Below are positions 26,757-36,724 of a DNA stretch of 64,000 nucleotides, one piece after another. Source of the stretch: Thalassospira sp. MCCC 1A01428 (GTDB lineage: Bacteria > Pseudomonadota > Alphaproteobacteria > Rhodospirillales > Thalassospiraceae). The stretch spans positions 124,001 through 188,000 of the forward strand of contig NZ_JFJZ01000003.1 of assembly GCF_002115825.1 (NCBI RefSeq). The letters are read 5' to 3'. The position numbers and the translations under genes are program-made. The stretch's first letter is position 1, and each line of letters opens with the position of its first letter. The notes below the pieces were generated by a model. That model was not told where the DNA came from, did no database searches, and saw nothing but the letters and a program-made list of their open reading frames with translations.

Positions 26757-27626
26757 ATGACCATTCTCGTTACCGGCGCCACAGGCAATATTGGCAGCCA
26801 AGTCATCGACCATCTTGTCAAGCGCGGCGCTGATGTTCGCGCTCTTGTTCGCGATCCCGCCAAAGCAAACTTCCCTGCAGGTGTTTCTGTCGTGAAAGGC
26901 GACTTTCTGGATGTAGCTTCCCTGCGCAGTGCCTTTGAGGATGTGTCCACCCTTTTCCTGTTAAACGCCGTCGTGGCCGACGAATTCACACAGGCCCTGA
27001 TCGCGCTTAATGTTGCGCGCGCAGCGGGCATCGAACGGATTGTTTATCTGTCGGTCATTCATCCCGATATTTATGTGAATGTGCCACACTTTGCCGGCAA
27101 ATTTGGCGTCGAGCGAATGATCGAACAGATGGGCATGCATGCCACCATCCTTCGCCCGGCTTACTTCATCCAGAACGATCTGACGATCAAGGATGCCATC
27201 ACCGGCTATGGTGTCTATCCGATGCCTGTTGGCGACAAGGGGCTGGCTATGATCGACAGTCGCGATATCGCGGAAATTGCAGCCCTTGAGCTGCTGCGCC
27301 GCGAACAGGCGGCCCAACCGCTGCCAATCACCCGCCTTAACCTGGTTGGCCCCGATACTTTAACGGGAACGGCAATTGCCGCCATCTGGTCAGATGTGCT
27401 GGCGCGCCAGATTAATTATGGCGGCGGCGATATCGACGCCTTCGAACAAAACCTCGCACAGTTCATGCCCGCATGGATGGCCTACGACATGCGCATGATG
27501 GGTGAACGCTTCCTGACCGATGGCATGTTGCCTGACAGCGGCGATGTTAAATATCTGACGGCACTTCTGGGCCGCCCGCTCCGCTCCTATCGCGACTTCG
27601 CCTCGGAAACGGTTGCTTCTGCCTGA
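26757..27626 (+). CDS. NmrA-like atypical SDR, NAD(P)-binding protein
   Basis: 289 residues. The N-terminus TILVTGATGNIGSQV has the GxxGxxG cofactor motif of atypical short-chain dehydrogenases. YLSVIHPD and ATILRPAYFIQN are typical of the NmrA/azoreductase-like branch. A classic YxxxK catalytic pair is not evident, so it may be a redox sensor or a quinone/isoflavone-type reductase. CGGAG precedes the ATG at 26757 (a longer frame begins at 26706). It is followed 39 bp later by a DUF1857 gene. Confidence 0.87.
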   Translation: MTILVTGATGNIGSQVIDHLVKRGADVRALVRDPAKANFPAGVSVVKGDFLDVASLRSAFEDVSTLFLLNAVVADEFTQALIALNVARAAGIERIVYLSVIHPDIYVNVPHFAGKFGVERMIEQMGMHATILRPAYFIQNDLTIKDAITGYGVYPMPVGDKGLAMIDSRDIAEIAALELLRREQAAQPLPITRLNLVGPDTLTGTAIAAIWSDVLARQINYGGGDIDAFEQNLAQFMPAWMAYDMRMMGERFLTDGMLPDSGDVKYLTALLGRPLRSYRDFASETVASA

Positions 27627-27665
27627 AGCAGCCACCCCATAGCCCAAAGACCAGGGACATTTATC

Positions 27666-28139
27666 ATGATCTATTCAACCGCCACGGTGCCGGTAAACCC
27701 GGAAAACGAAACCAGACTTACAAGAGAGCAGGTCTGGAAAGGACTGGAGCTAAAGGCGCGTGATGCGCGCCTGTTCCTCCCGCCGGGACTGTGTACCCGC
27801 TGTGACGTTACAGAGGAAAGCAAGACCCACTTTGTACGTGACGCCACCATTGCCGGTGCTGACCTTCGCGAGATCATCACCCTTGAGCCACAAAGCAAAG
27901 TCACCTTTTTCCAAGCCAGCGGCCCCCGCGAAGGTGCCATCGTCAACGAATTGTTCGAGGATGACGACGGTATGCTACAGCTTCGGTTCTACTGCTATAT
28001 TGGTCTGCGTGGACAGAAGCCGAACGGCCCCGAAGAACAAGCCGAACAGGCCCGGTTCGACAGCGACACAGGCTACAAATCAGCCCTTCTGTCGACGCTG
28101 AAACGGACCCGTGAACTGCTTGCGGCAGGACAATTGTAA
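27666..28139 (+). CDS. DUF1857 / AtaL-like SRPBCC protein
   Basis: 157 residues matching the AtaL-like (DUF1857) family: TREQVWKGLELKARDARLFLPP and the LTREQVWKGL helix at the start, a beta-rich middle (EIITLEPQSKVTF), and RFYCYIGLRG. SRPBCC folds bind hydrophobic ligands. It pairs with the NmrA-like protein under the divergent LysR regulator; the function is unknown. Confidence 0.85.
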   Translation: MIYSTATVPVNPENETRLTREQVWKGLELKARDARLFLPPGLCTRCDVTEESKTHFVRDATIAGADLREIITLEPQSKVTFFQASGPREGAIVNELFEDDDGMLQLRFYCYIGLRGQKPNGPEEQAEQARFDSDTGYKSALLSTLKRTRELLAAGQL

Positions 28140-28472
28140 TCAATCTCGGCACCACGGGAAATTGTCAGGCGCAACGAATGCCAGATAAGTTGACATCGAT
28201 TGGCACAAAACCTGACATTTCCCGACATGCCGATTTCTAACAACTGTAACTTCACACCAGCAAAACAAGACGACAAACACGCAAACAAAGCACAGGACAC
28301 ATATCGACATCCTGAACATCTAAACCGGATCAGGCGATGGCCTGATATCCCCGTCGGGACGTGTTCCGTTTAATATCCAAAAAGACTGAATATATCGGGA
28401 TAATTATATTTCCAGTGGTATCGGTGCCTATCATATCCTGAACTTCGGATCGGAATGAGCAAGGAAATCGCC
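28140..28472. other. 333-bp region upstream of ilvD
   Basis: No gene. It contains a long inverted repeat (GTCAGG near 28165 with CCTGAC near 28210, extended by GGGAAA/TTTCCC) and a small hairpin ATCAGG-N6-CCTGAT at 28329-28346. The AT-rich stretch at 28380-28415 is a plausible promoter zone. No leader peptide rich in Leu/Ile/Val was identified. Confidence 0.45.
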
Positions 28473-30146
28473 ATGTCTTACAATCGAAGGTCAAAGACGA
28501 TAACCGACGGAATAGAGCGGTCCCCGAACCGCGCCATGTTCTATGCCCTGGGATACAAGGAAGAGGATTTTGGCAAACCGATGATCGGGGTTGCCAACGG
28601 CCAATCGACCATCACGCCATGCAATGCCGGGCTTCAACCGCTTGCCGATGCCGCCATTGCCGCCATAAAGACCGCAGGGGCCAATGCGCAGACATTCGGT
28701 GTTCCGACGATTTCAGATGGCATGTCGATGGGCACCGAAGGCATGAAATATTCCCTTGTCTCGCGCGAGGTGATTGCCGATTGCATCGAAACGACCGTTC
28801 AGGGCCAGTGGATGGACGGGGTCCTGGTCATTGGCGGTTGCGACAAAAACAAGCCCGGCGGCATGATCGGCATCGCACGGGCAAATATTCCGGCCATTTA
28901 CGTTTATGGCGGCACGATCAAACCGGGCCGTTGGAAGGGTCAGGACCTGTCGATCACTTCCGCGTTCGAGGCCGTCGGCGCCTTTCGCGCCGGACATATG
29001 AGCGAGGAAGATTTCACAGGAATTGAGAAAAATGCCTGCCCGACAACAGGGTCCTGTGGGGGAATGTATACCGCCAACACAATGAGTTCATCCTTTGAGG
29101 CACTGGGCATGTCGTTGCTTGGTTCTTCGACAATGGCGAACCCGGATGCGGAAAAGACCGTTTCAGCCGCAGACTCCGCACGCGTTTTGGTCGAAGCCGT
29201 TAAGAAAAATATCCGCCCGTCTGACATTATCACCCGCGAAAGTGTGGAGAACGCCATTTCCCTGATCATGGCGACCGGCGGCTCGACCAACGCCGTTCTA
29301 CATTATCTGGCGATCTGCGATGCGGCCGGTATCGAATGGACGCTCGATGATTTTGAACGGATCAGACGAAAGGTGCCCGTATTCTGCGATCTGAAACCGT
29401 CGGGAAAATATATGGCAGTGGACCTGCACCGCCAGGGCGGCGTGCCACAGGTGCTCAAACAATTGCTCAATGCCGGGCTGCTCAACCCTGACTGCCTGAC
29501 CATCACCGGCCGAACAATCGGAGACGAACTCGCCAAAGTACCGAACCTCCCCCCGGCCGGGCAGGACGTGATACGAACGGTCTCCGATCCCCTTTACGCG
29601 GAGGGACATCTTGCCATCTTGCGAGGAAATCTTGCCGAAGACGGGGCGGTTGCGAAAATCACCGGCCTGAAATCCACTGCCATCACCGGCCCGGCCCGCG
29701 TTTTTAATGATGAACAATCGGCATTAAATGCCATTCTGTCGGGCGGAATAAAAGCAGGCGACGTTCTGGTATTGCGTTATCTCGGTCCAAAGGGCGGCCC
29801 GGGAATGCCGGAAATGCTCGCGCCAACGTCGGCAATTGTCGGCCAAGGTTTAAGCGACAAGGTCGGCCTGATCACCGATGGACGGTTTTCCGGTGGTTCG
29901 TGGGGATTACTGGTCGGGCATGTGACGCCCGAAGCTTTCGAGGGCGGCACCATCGCTCTTGTTAAGGAAGGCGACATCATTACCATTGATGCCCCTGCTG
30001 GTCTTCTTGAACTCAAAGTCGACCTTGACGAGATAGAACGGCGACGCGAAAAGTGGCGTCAGCCTGCCCCGCGCTATACGCGCGGCGTCCTGGCGAAATT
30101 CGCCCGTCTCGCCCGCCCTGCCAGCAAGGGGGCTGGAACCGGTTAA
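28473..30146 (+). CDS. ilvD: Dihydroxy-acid dehydratase
   Basis: Dehydrates 2,3-dihydroxy-isovalerate/methylvalerate in valine and isoleucine synthesis. 557 residues, the standard short-form length. Fe-S ligands sit in TITPCNAG (C50), [10 protein letters not shown] and [15 protein letters not shown]. The C-terminal [11 protein letters not shown] is the family signature. The ATG at 28473 is preferred, with AAGGAA 7 nt upstream, over an ATG 18 bases earlier. It is convergent with a LysR gene. Close relatives act on sugar acids, so a catabolic role is possible if another ilvD exists in the genome. Confidence 0.93.
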   Translation: MSYNRRSKTITDGIERSPNRAMFYALGYKEEDFGKPMIGVANGQSTITPCNAGLQPLADAAIAAIKTAGANAQTFGVPTISDGMSMGTEGMKYSLVSREVIADCIETTVQGQWMDGVLVIGGCDKNKPGGMIGIARANIPAIYVYGGTIKPGRWKGQDLSITSAFEAVGAFRAGHMSEEDFTGIEKNACPTTGSCGGMYTANTMSSSFEALGMSLLGSSTMANPDAEKTVSAADSARVLVEAVKKNIRPSDIITRESVENAISLIMATGGSTNAVLHYLAICDAAGIEWTLDDFERIRRKVPVFCDLKPSGKYMAVDLHRQGGVPQVLKQLLNAGLLNPDCLTITGRTIGDELAKVPNLPPAGQDVIRTVSDPLYAEGHLAILRGNLAEDGAVAKITGLKSTAITGPARVFNDEQSALNAILSGGIKAGDVLVLRYLGPKGGPGMPEMLAPTSAIVGQGLSDKVGLITDGRFSGGSWGLLVGHVTPEAFEGGTIALVKEGDIITIDAPAGLLELKVDLDEIERRREKWRQPAPRYTRGVLAKFARLARPASKGAGTG

Positions 30147-30364
30147 AGCCGCTTGCTTGGCACGTTTTGAACCAAAGCAAGACTCAATCGTCGGAACTTC
30201 CGAGGCGCACACAATGCCCATAGAAGATGATGAGGCAAGCATGCTTGCTGCTCTGGCAATATATATCGTCGCAGTCGCCGAATTGTCTTCGGTCCTAATT
30301 GTCAGTCCCTCAGCTATGCACCGGATCGACCTTCCCGGTGGCCTCTATCTACTATGGCTGACAG

Positions 30365-31291
30365 TCAGACCGTTTCCTGAACCTCATTACCGGCAATCGC
30401 CAACGGTTTTGCCAGATCGATCAGGCGTTCAACGGCGGGGGACGCATCTTCCCGCCGCCAGACAAGGCCCGTTTCAATGATCGGCGGCTTTCCTTCAAGC
30501 GGGATATAGCACGTACCGGTACGATCCAGATTGCGCAGCGCTTCAGGGACAAGGGCAATCCCCAATCCGCTTGAAACCAGACTGACGATGGTCTGCATCT
30601 GGATTGCTTCCTGACCGATCTCGAGCTGATAGCCAGACTGCGCAAAATATTGGGTGATGGTATCATAAAAAGCCGGGGCGATGCGGCGCGGAAAGATAAT
30701 GAGGGGATGTTTCGCAATCTCCGCCAGAGGGAGTTTTCCGTTCACACAGGTAATGTTTCCGTTCTCAAGCCAGGTCTTGGGAACCGTTGCCACCAGTTGC
30801 TCCCGCAACATCGGCAGATAGCCCAAAGAACAGTCAAACGTTCCATGTGGAATGATCAGGCCGGCATCGATTTCGCCTTGCAGGATAGCCTCTGCCTGCA
30901 CATCACTGGTCATTTCCGCAAGTTCGAGTTTCACATCGGGAAAATTCAGCCGAAAATCGGCAACCAAGCTGGGTAAAAGACTATAAGCTGCCGTCGAGAC
31001 GAACCCGAACTTCAAAACACCGATTTCACCATCCGCAATCTGCCGAGCCAAAAGCGGCAATTGCTCGGCATTGTCCAGAACCTTGCGCACGCATTCAAGC
31101 CAATGCTCCCCAACAGGGGTGAGTTCGACATGTCTTTTTGTGCGATTGAACAGGGTAACGCCCAGCTCCTGCTCAAGCGCAATGATCGCCTGGCTGAAGG
31201 GCGGCTGCGTCATATTCATGCGTTCGGCAGCGCGACTGAAATGCAGTTCTTCTGCCAATGTGACGAAATAACGAAGTTGTCGTAAATTCAC
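30365..31291 (-). CDS. LysR-family transcriptional regulator (CatM/CbnR-like)
   Basis: 308 residues. The HTH is LHFSRAAERMNMTQPPFSQ with LGVTLFNRTKRHVELTPVG, typical of the aromatic/BenM-CbnR branch. The effector domain has FGFVSTAAYSLLPSLV and SSGLGIALVPEAL. GTG at 31291 is chosen because AGAGG lies 6 nt upstream; a TTG two codons earlier overlaps that site. It is convergent with ilvD; targets unknown. Confidence 0.88.
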   Translation of the reverse strand: MNLRQLRYFVTLAEELHFSRAAERMNMTQPPFSQAIIALEQELGVTLFNRTKRHVELTPVGEHWLECVRKVLDNAEQLPLLARQIADGEIGVLKFGFVSTAAYSLLPSLVADFRLNFPDVKLELAEMTSDVQAEAILQGEIDAGLIIPHGTFDCSLGYLPMLREQLVATVPKTWLENGNITCVNGKLPLAEIAKHPLIIFPRRIAPAFYDTITQYFAQSGYQLEIGQEAIQMQTIVSLVSSGLGIALVPEALRNLDRTGTCYIPLEGKPPIIETGLVWRREDASPAVERLIDLAKPLAIAGNEVQETV

Positions 31292-31471
31292 TGCCAACCT
31301 CTGCCACTAAACACAGACAATCCTGCCCCACAGATGCGGCAACGATAACGCAGCTCAAGATTGTTGTCTATCTACAGCAATATCACGCGCCAATTTCATT
31401 TATTCTGGCACAACTTTCGCTTTCTCTGGCGAAAATGTCATCTTTTGTGGCACGGGACAATTTTGGAAAAG

Positions 31472-31548
31472 TGGTAGGCCCGGAGGGACTTGAACCCCCA
31501 ACCAGACCGTTATGAGCGGTCGGCTCTAACCAATTGAGCTACGGGCCC
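31472..31548 (-). tRNA. tRNA with CAU anticodon, probably tRNA-Ile2 (lysidine type)
   Basis: A 77-nt cloverleaf. Acceptor GGGCCCG pairs with CGGGCCU (one G-U), D-arm GCTC...GAGC, anticodon arm GACCG-CTCATAA-CGGTC, T-arm GGGGGTTCAAGTCCCTC, and an encoded CCA. Anticodon CAU could be Met or Ile2. C4-G69 and C5-G68 in the acceptor stem match determinants for lysidine synthase TilS, favouring Ile2. Confidence 0.9.
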
Positions 31549-31559
31549 CCGAGGGGAAA

Positions 31560-31591
31560 TAGAAAAGACCGCGCCAATGTTTGGCGCGGTC
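31560..31591 (-). terminator. Rho-independent terminator after rpoD
   Basis: GACCGCGCCA / TGGCGCGGTC (31567-31576/31582-31591) with TTTTC following on the minus strand, about 65 bp beyond the rpoD stop. Confidence 0.85.
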
Positions 31592-31655
31592 CCGAAAACT
31601 AGCGATTTTGACGCAAAGGTCAAGCCCCGTATCGCGGCTATCCCTGCTATTTTTC

Positions 31656-33776
31656 TTAATAATCCAGGAACGACCGCAACTTGCGCGAACGCGACGGATG
31701 TTTAAGCTTGCGCAATGCTTTTGCTTCGATCTGACGGATACGTTCACGGGTCACCGAAAACTGCTGACCGACTTCTTCCAGCGTATGGTCGGTATTCATG
31801 CCGATACCAAAACGCATGCGCAAAACACGTTCTTCACGCGGCGTCAGCGATGCCAGAACCCGGGTGGTGGTTTCACGCAGGTTGGCCTGGATCGCCGCAT
31901 CAAGTGGCTGAACGGCGTTCTTGTCCTCGATGAAGTCACCAAGATGGCTGTCTTCCTCGTCCCCGATCGGGGTTTCAAGAGAGATTGGTTCCTTGGCGAT
32001 CTTGAGAACCTTGCGCACTTTTTCAAGCGGCATTTGCAGTTTTTCGGCCAGTTCTTCCGGGGTCGGTTCGCGACCAATTTCATGCAACATCTGGCGCGAC
32101 GTCCGAACCAGTTTGTTGATGGTTTCGATCATGTGAACCGGAATACGGATCGTACGGGCCTGGTCGGCAATAGAGCGCGTAATCGCCTGACGAATCCACC
32201 AGGTGGCATAGGTCGAGAATTTGTAACCACGGCGATATTCAAACTTATCCACGGCCTTCATCAGGCCGATATTGCCTTCCTGGATAAGGTCAAGGAACTG
32301 CAAACCACGGTTGGTATATTTTTTGGCAATTGAAATCACGAGACGCAGGTTGGCCTCGATCATTTCTTTTTTCGCACGGCCCGCTTCACGTTCGCCCTTG
32401 TTGACCACACCGTAAACACGGCGGAATTCGCCAATCGGCAAGCCGACTTCGGCTGAAACGCCACCAATGTTTTCGCGCAACTGGGCAATTTCATCGGGAT
32501 ACCGTTCAATAAACAGTTTCCAGCCCTTGCCTGGCAAAGCCCCAACCCGTTCCATCCAGTTCGGATCAAGTTCGTTGCCCTGGTAATGCTTGACGAAATC
32601 AGGCCGTTTAATTTTGCAACGATCGGCAAAACGCAGAAGTTTACCTTCAAGGCCGAGCAGCCGGTTATTGAGGCCGGTCAGATGATCAAGCAATTCTTCG
32701 ATGCGGAAGTTGTTCAAATGAACATCTTCCATCAAATCGACCATTTCCTGTTTCAGCTTGCCATAACGTTTTTCGGTGGCCGCCGGAACAGATTCACCCT
32801 TGTTCATGGCCGACAGGCGCTGTTCCTGCGCCTTATGCAGCTTTTCATAGGTTTTGGCGATTTTTTCGAATTTTTCCAGAACCTGCTCGGTCAGTTCCTC
32901 TTCCATTTTGGAAAGGGAAACGTTGACCTGCTCGTTCTCGTCGTCTTCGTCATCATCATCGTCACTTGAACGGCGAACTTCGCCGTCTTCATCTTCGTCG
33001 TCGGTATCTTTTGCTTCGGCGTCCTTGCCTTCTTCGCCGTCGTCATCTTCAACATCGACGTTACGCTCGCGCGAAGGAGAGGCAATAACAGGCTGAACCG
33101 GTGCTTCAACTTCTTTTTCGTCGTCTTCGTCATCATCATCAGACGTGACAGGCGGCGTCAGGTCACCGTCAACTTCTTCCTCGGCATCGTCTTCAACCTC
33201 TGCGCCAATGGCCGCAGCATCGGGGCCGCCACCATAAGTCGTTTCAAGGTCGATCACATCACGAAGCAGAAGTTTGCCTTCCTGCAACTGGTCGTGCCAG
33301 TTCACAATGGCCTGAATGGTCAGCGGGCTTTCGCAAATCCCGCCAATCATCATTTCACGGCCAGCCTCGATACGCTTGGCAATGGCGATTTCGCCTTCGC
33401 GCGACAACAGCTCGACACTACCCATTTCGCGAAGATACATGCGCACCGGATCATCGGTACGTCCAACGTCATCTTCGGAAATGTTGCCCTTGGGGTCGGC
33501 CTCGGCATCATCATTCGACTCGTTGTCGTCGCCTTCCTCGTTCTCGACAACATTGATGCCCATCTCATTGAGATTGGTCATCACGTCCTCGATCTGCTCG
33601 GAGGAGAAATGCTCGGACGGCAGGGCCGCATTGAGCTCGTCAACGGTGATGTGACCCTGCTCCTTGCCCTTGGCAATTAGCTTCTTGATCGCTGTTTTAT
33701 ATGTATCGAGAAGAGGTCCGTCTGCGTTTTCAGAAGAGGTCTTTTTCTCTTCAGCGCTCGAAGTCTTAGACGACAT
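31656..33776 (-). CDS. rpoD: RNA polymerase primary sigma factor RpoD (sigma-70)
   Basis: 706 residues. Region 1.1 occupies the N-terminal ~80, region 1.2 follows ([22 protein letters not shown]), and a long acidic non-conserved region lies at ~170-300 with runs of Asp/Glu. Region 2 contains the -10 reader ([20 protein letters not shown] split by its core, then [12 protein letters not shown]). Regions 3 and 4 follow, with the -35 reader [15 protein letters not shown] near the end and C-terminus LDY. It directs housekeeping transcription. GGGGAATAG lies before the ATG. It follows dnaG on the same strand, as in the macromolecular-synthesis operon. Confidence 0.97.
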   Translation of the reverse strand: MSSKTSSAEEKKTSSENADGPLLDTYKTAIKKLIAKGKEQGHITVDELNAALPSEHFSSEQIEDVMTNLNEMGINVVENEEGDDNESNDDAEADPKGNISEDDVGRTDDPVRMYLREMGSVELLSREGEIAIAKRIEAGREMMIGGICESPLTIQAIVNWHDQLQEGKLLLRDVIDLETTYGGGPDAAAIGAEVEDDAEEEVDGDLTPPVTSDDDDEDDEKEVEAPVQPVIASPSRERNVDVEDDDGEEGKDAEAKDTDDEDEDGEVRRSSDDDDDEDDENEQVNVSLSKMEEELTEQVLEKFEKIAKTYEKLHKAQEQRLSAMNKGESVPAATEKRYGKLKQEMVDLMEDVHLNNFRIEELLDHLTGLNNRLLGLEGKLLRFADRCKIKRPDFVKHYQGNELDPNWMERVGALPGKGWKLFIERYPDEIAQLRENIGGVSAEVGLPIGEFRRVYGVVNKGEREAGRAKKEMIEANLRLVISIAKKYTNRGLQFLDLIQEGNIGLMKAVDKFEYRRGYKFSTYATWWIRQAITRSIADQARTIRIPVHMIETINKLVRTSRQMLHEIGREPTPEELAEKLQMPLEKVRKVLKIAKEPISLETPIGDEEDSHLGDFIEDKNAVQPLDAAIQANLRETTTRVLASLTPREERVLRMRFGIGMNTDHTLEEVGQQFSVTRERIRQIEAKALRKLKHPSRSRKLRSFLDY

Positions 33777-33887
33777 CTATTCCCCGTTTCCCGCTTTGGC
33801 ACCTGAGGCACCAGTTTATCCCGCACGCTACACATGGTAACGCAAATCACAAATAGCCCGAACACTGATCCCGCGAAACCGCATCGA

Positions 33888-35783
33888 TCAGTCGTCGAGC
33901 TTGAACACATTTTCCCGGCGCCGGGCCAGATCATCGCGGCGATGCGAAAATCTTTCCCATTCTTCATCGCTGACATCTGCTGCCAACTGTCGGACGGCAT
34001 ATTTCGCCTCTTCGTCCGCCAGGGAGCTTACAGCCATCGAAAAAACCTGTTCCCAACCCGCAAGGGCCCGCGTAAGCGGCGTTTCGGGTCTGGCGAAAGC
34101 AGCGTGAGCCATAACATCGCTCTCTACCGCCCGCAAAACTGTTTCAGACAGCCCGTCGCGCTTCAAGTGGCCCTTAAGTGTTTCAGAGTCAAGTCCAGGA
34201 TCACCATCAAGCAGCTTTAAGACTGCGCGCCGCAGAATGTCAAGGTCCGAGTCATCGCAAACATAAACACCAAGCCTTTCGCCGATATCATCGAGCAAGG
34301 CCGGATGATTGATCAGGGTCGCAATCAGGATGCCATCCTGAAGGTGACGACGGTTTCCCGTTGCAGGCCGCGCCATACCCGGCACCGCTTTACCGGCCGG
34401 TTCCCAAACATAGTTTTTATTTCCGCGTTTGCCATAGGAACCGGATTTTTTATTTCCACCGCCACTTTTTTGCCAGTTCGACCGCGCCGGGCGTGCTGCA
34501 TCATCCCGAGTCCCGCGAAACAGTTTCCACACCCGGTCCTTGAACATGGTCTGATATTGGTGACGTACGGCCTCGTCGCCAATCGCACCAATGCGCGCAT
34601 GAATGGCAGCTTCCAGGGCAGCACGGCGTTCCGGTGTATCGGTGGGCTTGCCAGCTGTATCAAGCCGCCAGACCAATTCAGCCAAAGGTACTGCCTGATC
34701 AAGAAGTTTACGAAACCGCGTCATGCCATCCGCCGCCGCCATCAGGCTGTCCGGGTCATCACCTTCGGGTAAGATGGAAAACAGCAATGATTTCCCCGGG
34801 CGCAAAATGGGCATGGCCCGCTCGGCCGCGCGCACTGCTGCGCGCTTGCCCGCCGCATCGCCATCAAGGCACAGGATCGGTTCATTGGCCATTTTCCACA
34901 ATTCGCCAATTTGTTCTTCGGTCACCGCGGTACCCAACGGCGCAACGGCACCGCGATACCCCGCACGGTGTAACGCGATCACATCCATATAACCTTCGGT
35001 CACAATAATTTCGGCACCATGTTGCGATGCCTCTCGCGCCTGCGGCAGGCCATATAGCAACTGCCCCTTGTGAAACAGGGGGGTATCCGGGCTATTTAAA
35101 TATTTGGGTTTCCCATCGCCCATAACGCGGCCACCGAAAGCCACCACACGTCCGCGTCGGTCCAGAATGGGAAACATCACCCGGCCGCGAAAACGGTCAT
35201 AGCTTTGCCGATTTTGATCTTCGGGTTCGATCAACAAACCAGCCTCGATCATGGTGCGCTCGTCGATATCTTCGCGTTTCAGGGCTGCCTTCAGCGCGGC
35301 CCGGTTATCAGGCGCATATCCCAGGCGAAAATCGGCAATGGTTTTGTCATCCAGCCCACGGGCATGAAAATAATCCAACCCTTCGCGGCCCTCAGGCATC
35401 CGCAGATTGCGTTCAAAAAAGACACAAGCCACTTCCATCACGTCATAAAGGGTTTTGGCCTTTTTTTCGCGCTCCTGGGCTTCGCGAGATGGTTTGGGCA
35501 CATCCATACCGACCTGGTTTGCCAGCACCTCGACGGCCTCGACAAAGGTCAGCCCACGGGTATTCATGACAAAACTGATAACATCGCCATGCGCGCCGCA
35601 GCCAAAGCAATGATAAAAACCCTTTTGCTCGTTCACGGTGAAAGATGGCGATTTTTCATTATGAAACGGGCACAGTCCGGAATATTCCCGACCGCGTTTG
35701 ATCAGCTTTACCGATGACCCGACAACGTCAGCCAGATCAACGCGTGCCCGCAGGTCGTCAAGAAACGACTGGGGAAAGCTCAT
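33888..35783 (-). CDS. dnaG: DNA primase
   Basis: 631 residues. Zinc-binding domain C38, H41, C59, C62 (GLCPFHNE...FHCFGCGAHGD type). TOPRIM catalytic core with IVTEGYMDVIAL and CLDGDAAGKRA. C-terminal DnaB-interaction domain ends at NVFKLDD. It synthesises RNA primers at the replication fork. The neighbours yqeY (upstream) and rpoD (downstream) are the usual alphaproteobacterial version of the rpsU-dnaG-rpoD block, here without rpsU. The ORF starts at 35783 with MSFPQSFLDDLRARV. Confidence 0.97.
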   Translation of the reverse strand: MSFPQSFLDDLRARVDLADVVGSSVKLIKRGREYSGLCPFHNEKSPSFTVNEQKGFYHCFGCGAHGDVISFVMNTRGLTFVEAVEVLANQVGMDVPKPSREAQEREKKAKTLYDVMEVACVFFERNLRMPEGREGLDYFHARGLDDKTIADFRLGYAPDNRAALKAALKREDIDERTMIEAGLLIEPEDQNRQSYDRFRGRVMFPILDRRGRVVAFGGRVMGDGKPKYLNSPDTPLFHKGQLLYGLPQAREASQHGAEIIVTEGYMDVIALHRAGYRGAVAPLGTAVTEEQIGELWKMANEPILCLDGDAAGKRAAVRAAERAMPILRPGKSLLFSILPEGDDPDSLMAAADGMTRFRKLLDQAVPLAELVWRLDTAGKPTDTPERRAALEAAIHARIGAIGDEAVRHQYQTMFKDRVWKLFRGTRDDAARPARSNWQKSGGGNKKSGSYGKRGNKNYVWEPAGKAVPGMARPATGNRRHLQDGILIATLINHPALLDDIGERLGVYVCDDSDLDILRRAVLKLLDGDPGLDSETLKGHLKRDGLSETVLRAVESDVMAHAAFARPETPLTRALAGWEQVFSMAVSSLADEEAKYAVRQLAADVSDEEWERFSHRRDDLARRRENVFKLDD

Positions 35784-35851
35784 AATATGCCCATCCGTGA
35801 AATGTGAAGATCAGAAGACAGCTTAAACCAGCATAACAGATTATGCATGAC

Positions 35852-35880
35852 AAAAGCCGGACGCAAGGCATCCGGCTTTT
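35852..35880 (-). terminator. Terminator between yqeY and dnaG
   Basis: AAAAGCCGGA / TCCGGCTTTT (35852-35861/35871-35880) with a 9-nt loop. The T-run occurs on both strands, so it can work either way; it lies 25 bp after the yqeY stop and 70 bp before dnaG. Confidence 0.82.
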
Positions 35881-35904
35881 TATTCTCGTGTCGGGTTCTG
35901 TATC

Positions 35905-36360
35905 TTAACCCAGCAGCCTTTTCGCAACCAGACCGGCTTTGCCAAAATCCATGCAGCCGCTGTATTTTTCGCGCAGGGTTGCCATTGTCCTGCCCATGTC
36001 TTTCAGGCAGGTCGCCCCCATGTCCGAAACAGTGCCCTTAACAGCCACTTCAATTTCAGAATCGCTCATCTGGCGGGGCAGGAATCGCTCGATCACTACG
36101 ATTTCCGAGGCTTCCTGGGCAGCAAGCTCCGGGCGATTGCCCTTGGAATACATCTCGATGCTTTCGCGGCGCTGTTTGACCATTGCCTGAAGCAGCCCCT
36201 GAATCTCATCGTCAGAAATACCATCGGTATTGCCTTCCCCGCGCGCAGCAATGTCGCGCTCCTTCAAAGCAGCCAGGATGAGGCGGATGGTAGTCACCGA
36301 AACGGTATCTTTTGAAAGGACGGCTTTTTTCAAAGCATCTGTAAGCTGCGGTCGCAGCAT
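35905..36360 (-). CDS. GatB/YqeY domain protein
   Basis: 151 residues, a stand-alone YqeY domain resembling the tail of the GatB amidotransferase subunit. MLRPQLTDALKKAVLSKD at the start and VQGLLQAMVKQRRESIEMY-type helix in the middle (GLLQAMVKQRRESIEMYSK) are typical. The end KYSGCMDFGKAGLVAKRLLG has the conserved DFGKAG. It is commonly next to dnaG/rpoD. Possible role in tRNA-dependent amidation or tRNA binding; not established. Confidence 0.93.
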   Translation of the reverse strand: MLRPQLTDALKKAVLSKDTVSVTTIRLILAALKERDIAARGEGNTDGISDDEIQGLLQAMVKQRRESIEMYSKGNRPELAAQEASEIVVIERFLPRQMSDSEIEVAVKGTVSDMGATCLKDMGRTMATLREKYSGCMDFGKAGLVAKRLLG

Positions 36361-36724
36361 GGCGCATCTCTGATTCTATGGAAGAAAGGAGTGAACATAC
36401 CCCAAAAGTACAGTGAGCGCAAAGAAAACATATCCGAATAACCCATTGAAAACAAACAACGAATAAAAGTTTTGATCGGTTCTTGACAGCGGCATCCCCT
36501 TCCCGTAGACATCCGCCAATTTGCCTGTCGGGACATATGTAAATCATTCTTTTCGCATAAAATGCTGATGCCGGATTGGTATTTGCGCATTTATGCGGGG
36601 TGCTACATGTGTCTGCATGGCTGCCATGATGGCAGTTTGGGCTGTTTTTATCGGCTTGCCGGTAATTTTATATATTATAAAGACTCCGTGTCTCACCGTG
36701 GATAGATCGAAAGGACATTCGCCA
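36361..36724. other. 364-bp intergenic region with carA promoter
   Basis: Divergent spacer between yqeY and carA. No gene. TTGACA (36483-36488), a 17-nt spacer and TAGACA (36506-36511) form a plausible sigma-70 promoter reading toward carA. It would leave an mRNA leader of about 205 nt, which contains an AT-rich stretch near 36665-36685. Confidence 0.55.

Noticed and set aside
30157-30480. 107-codon ORF between ilvD and the LysR gene
   Set aside because: Overlaps the end of the LysR gene, no ribosome site, no recognisable fold.
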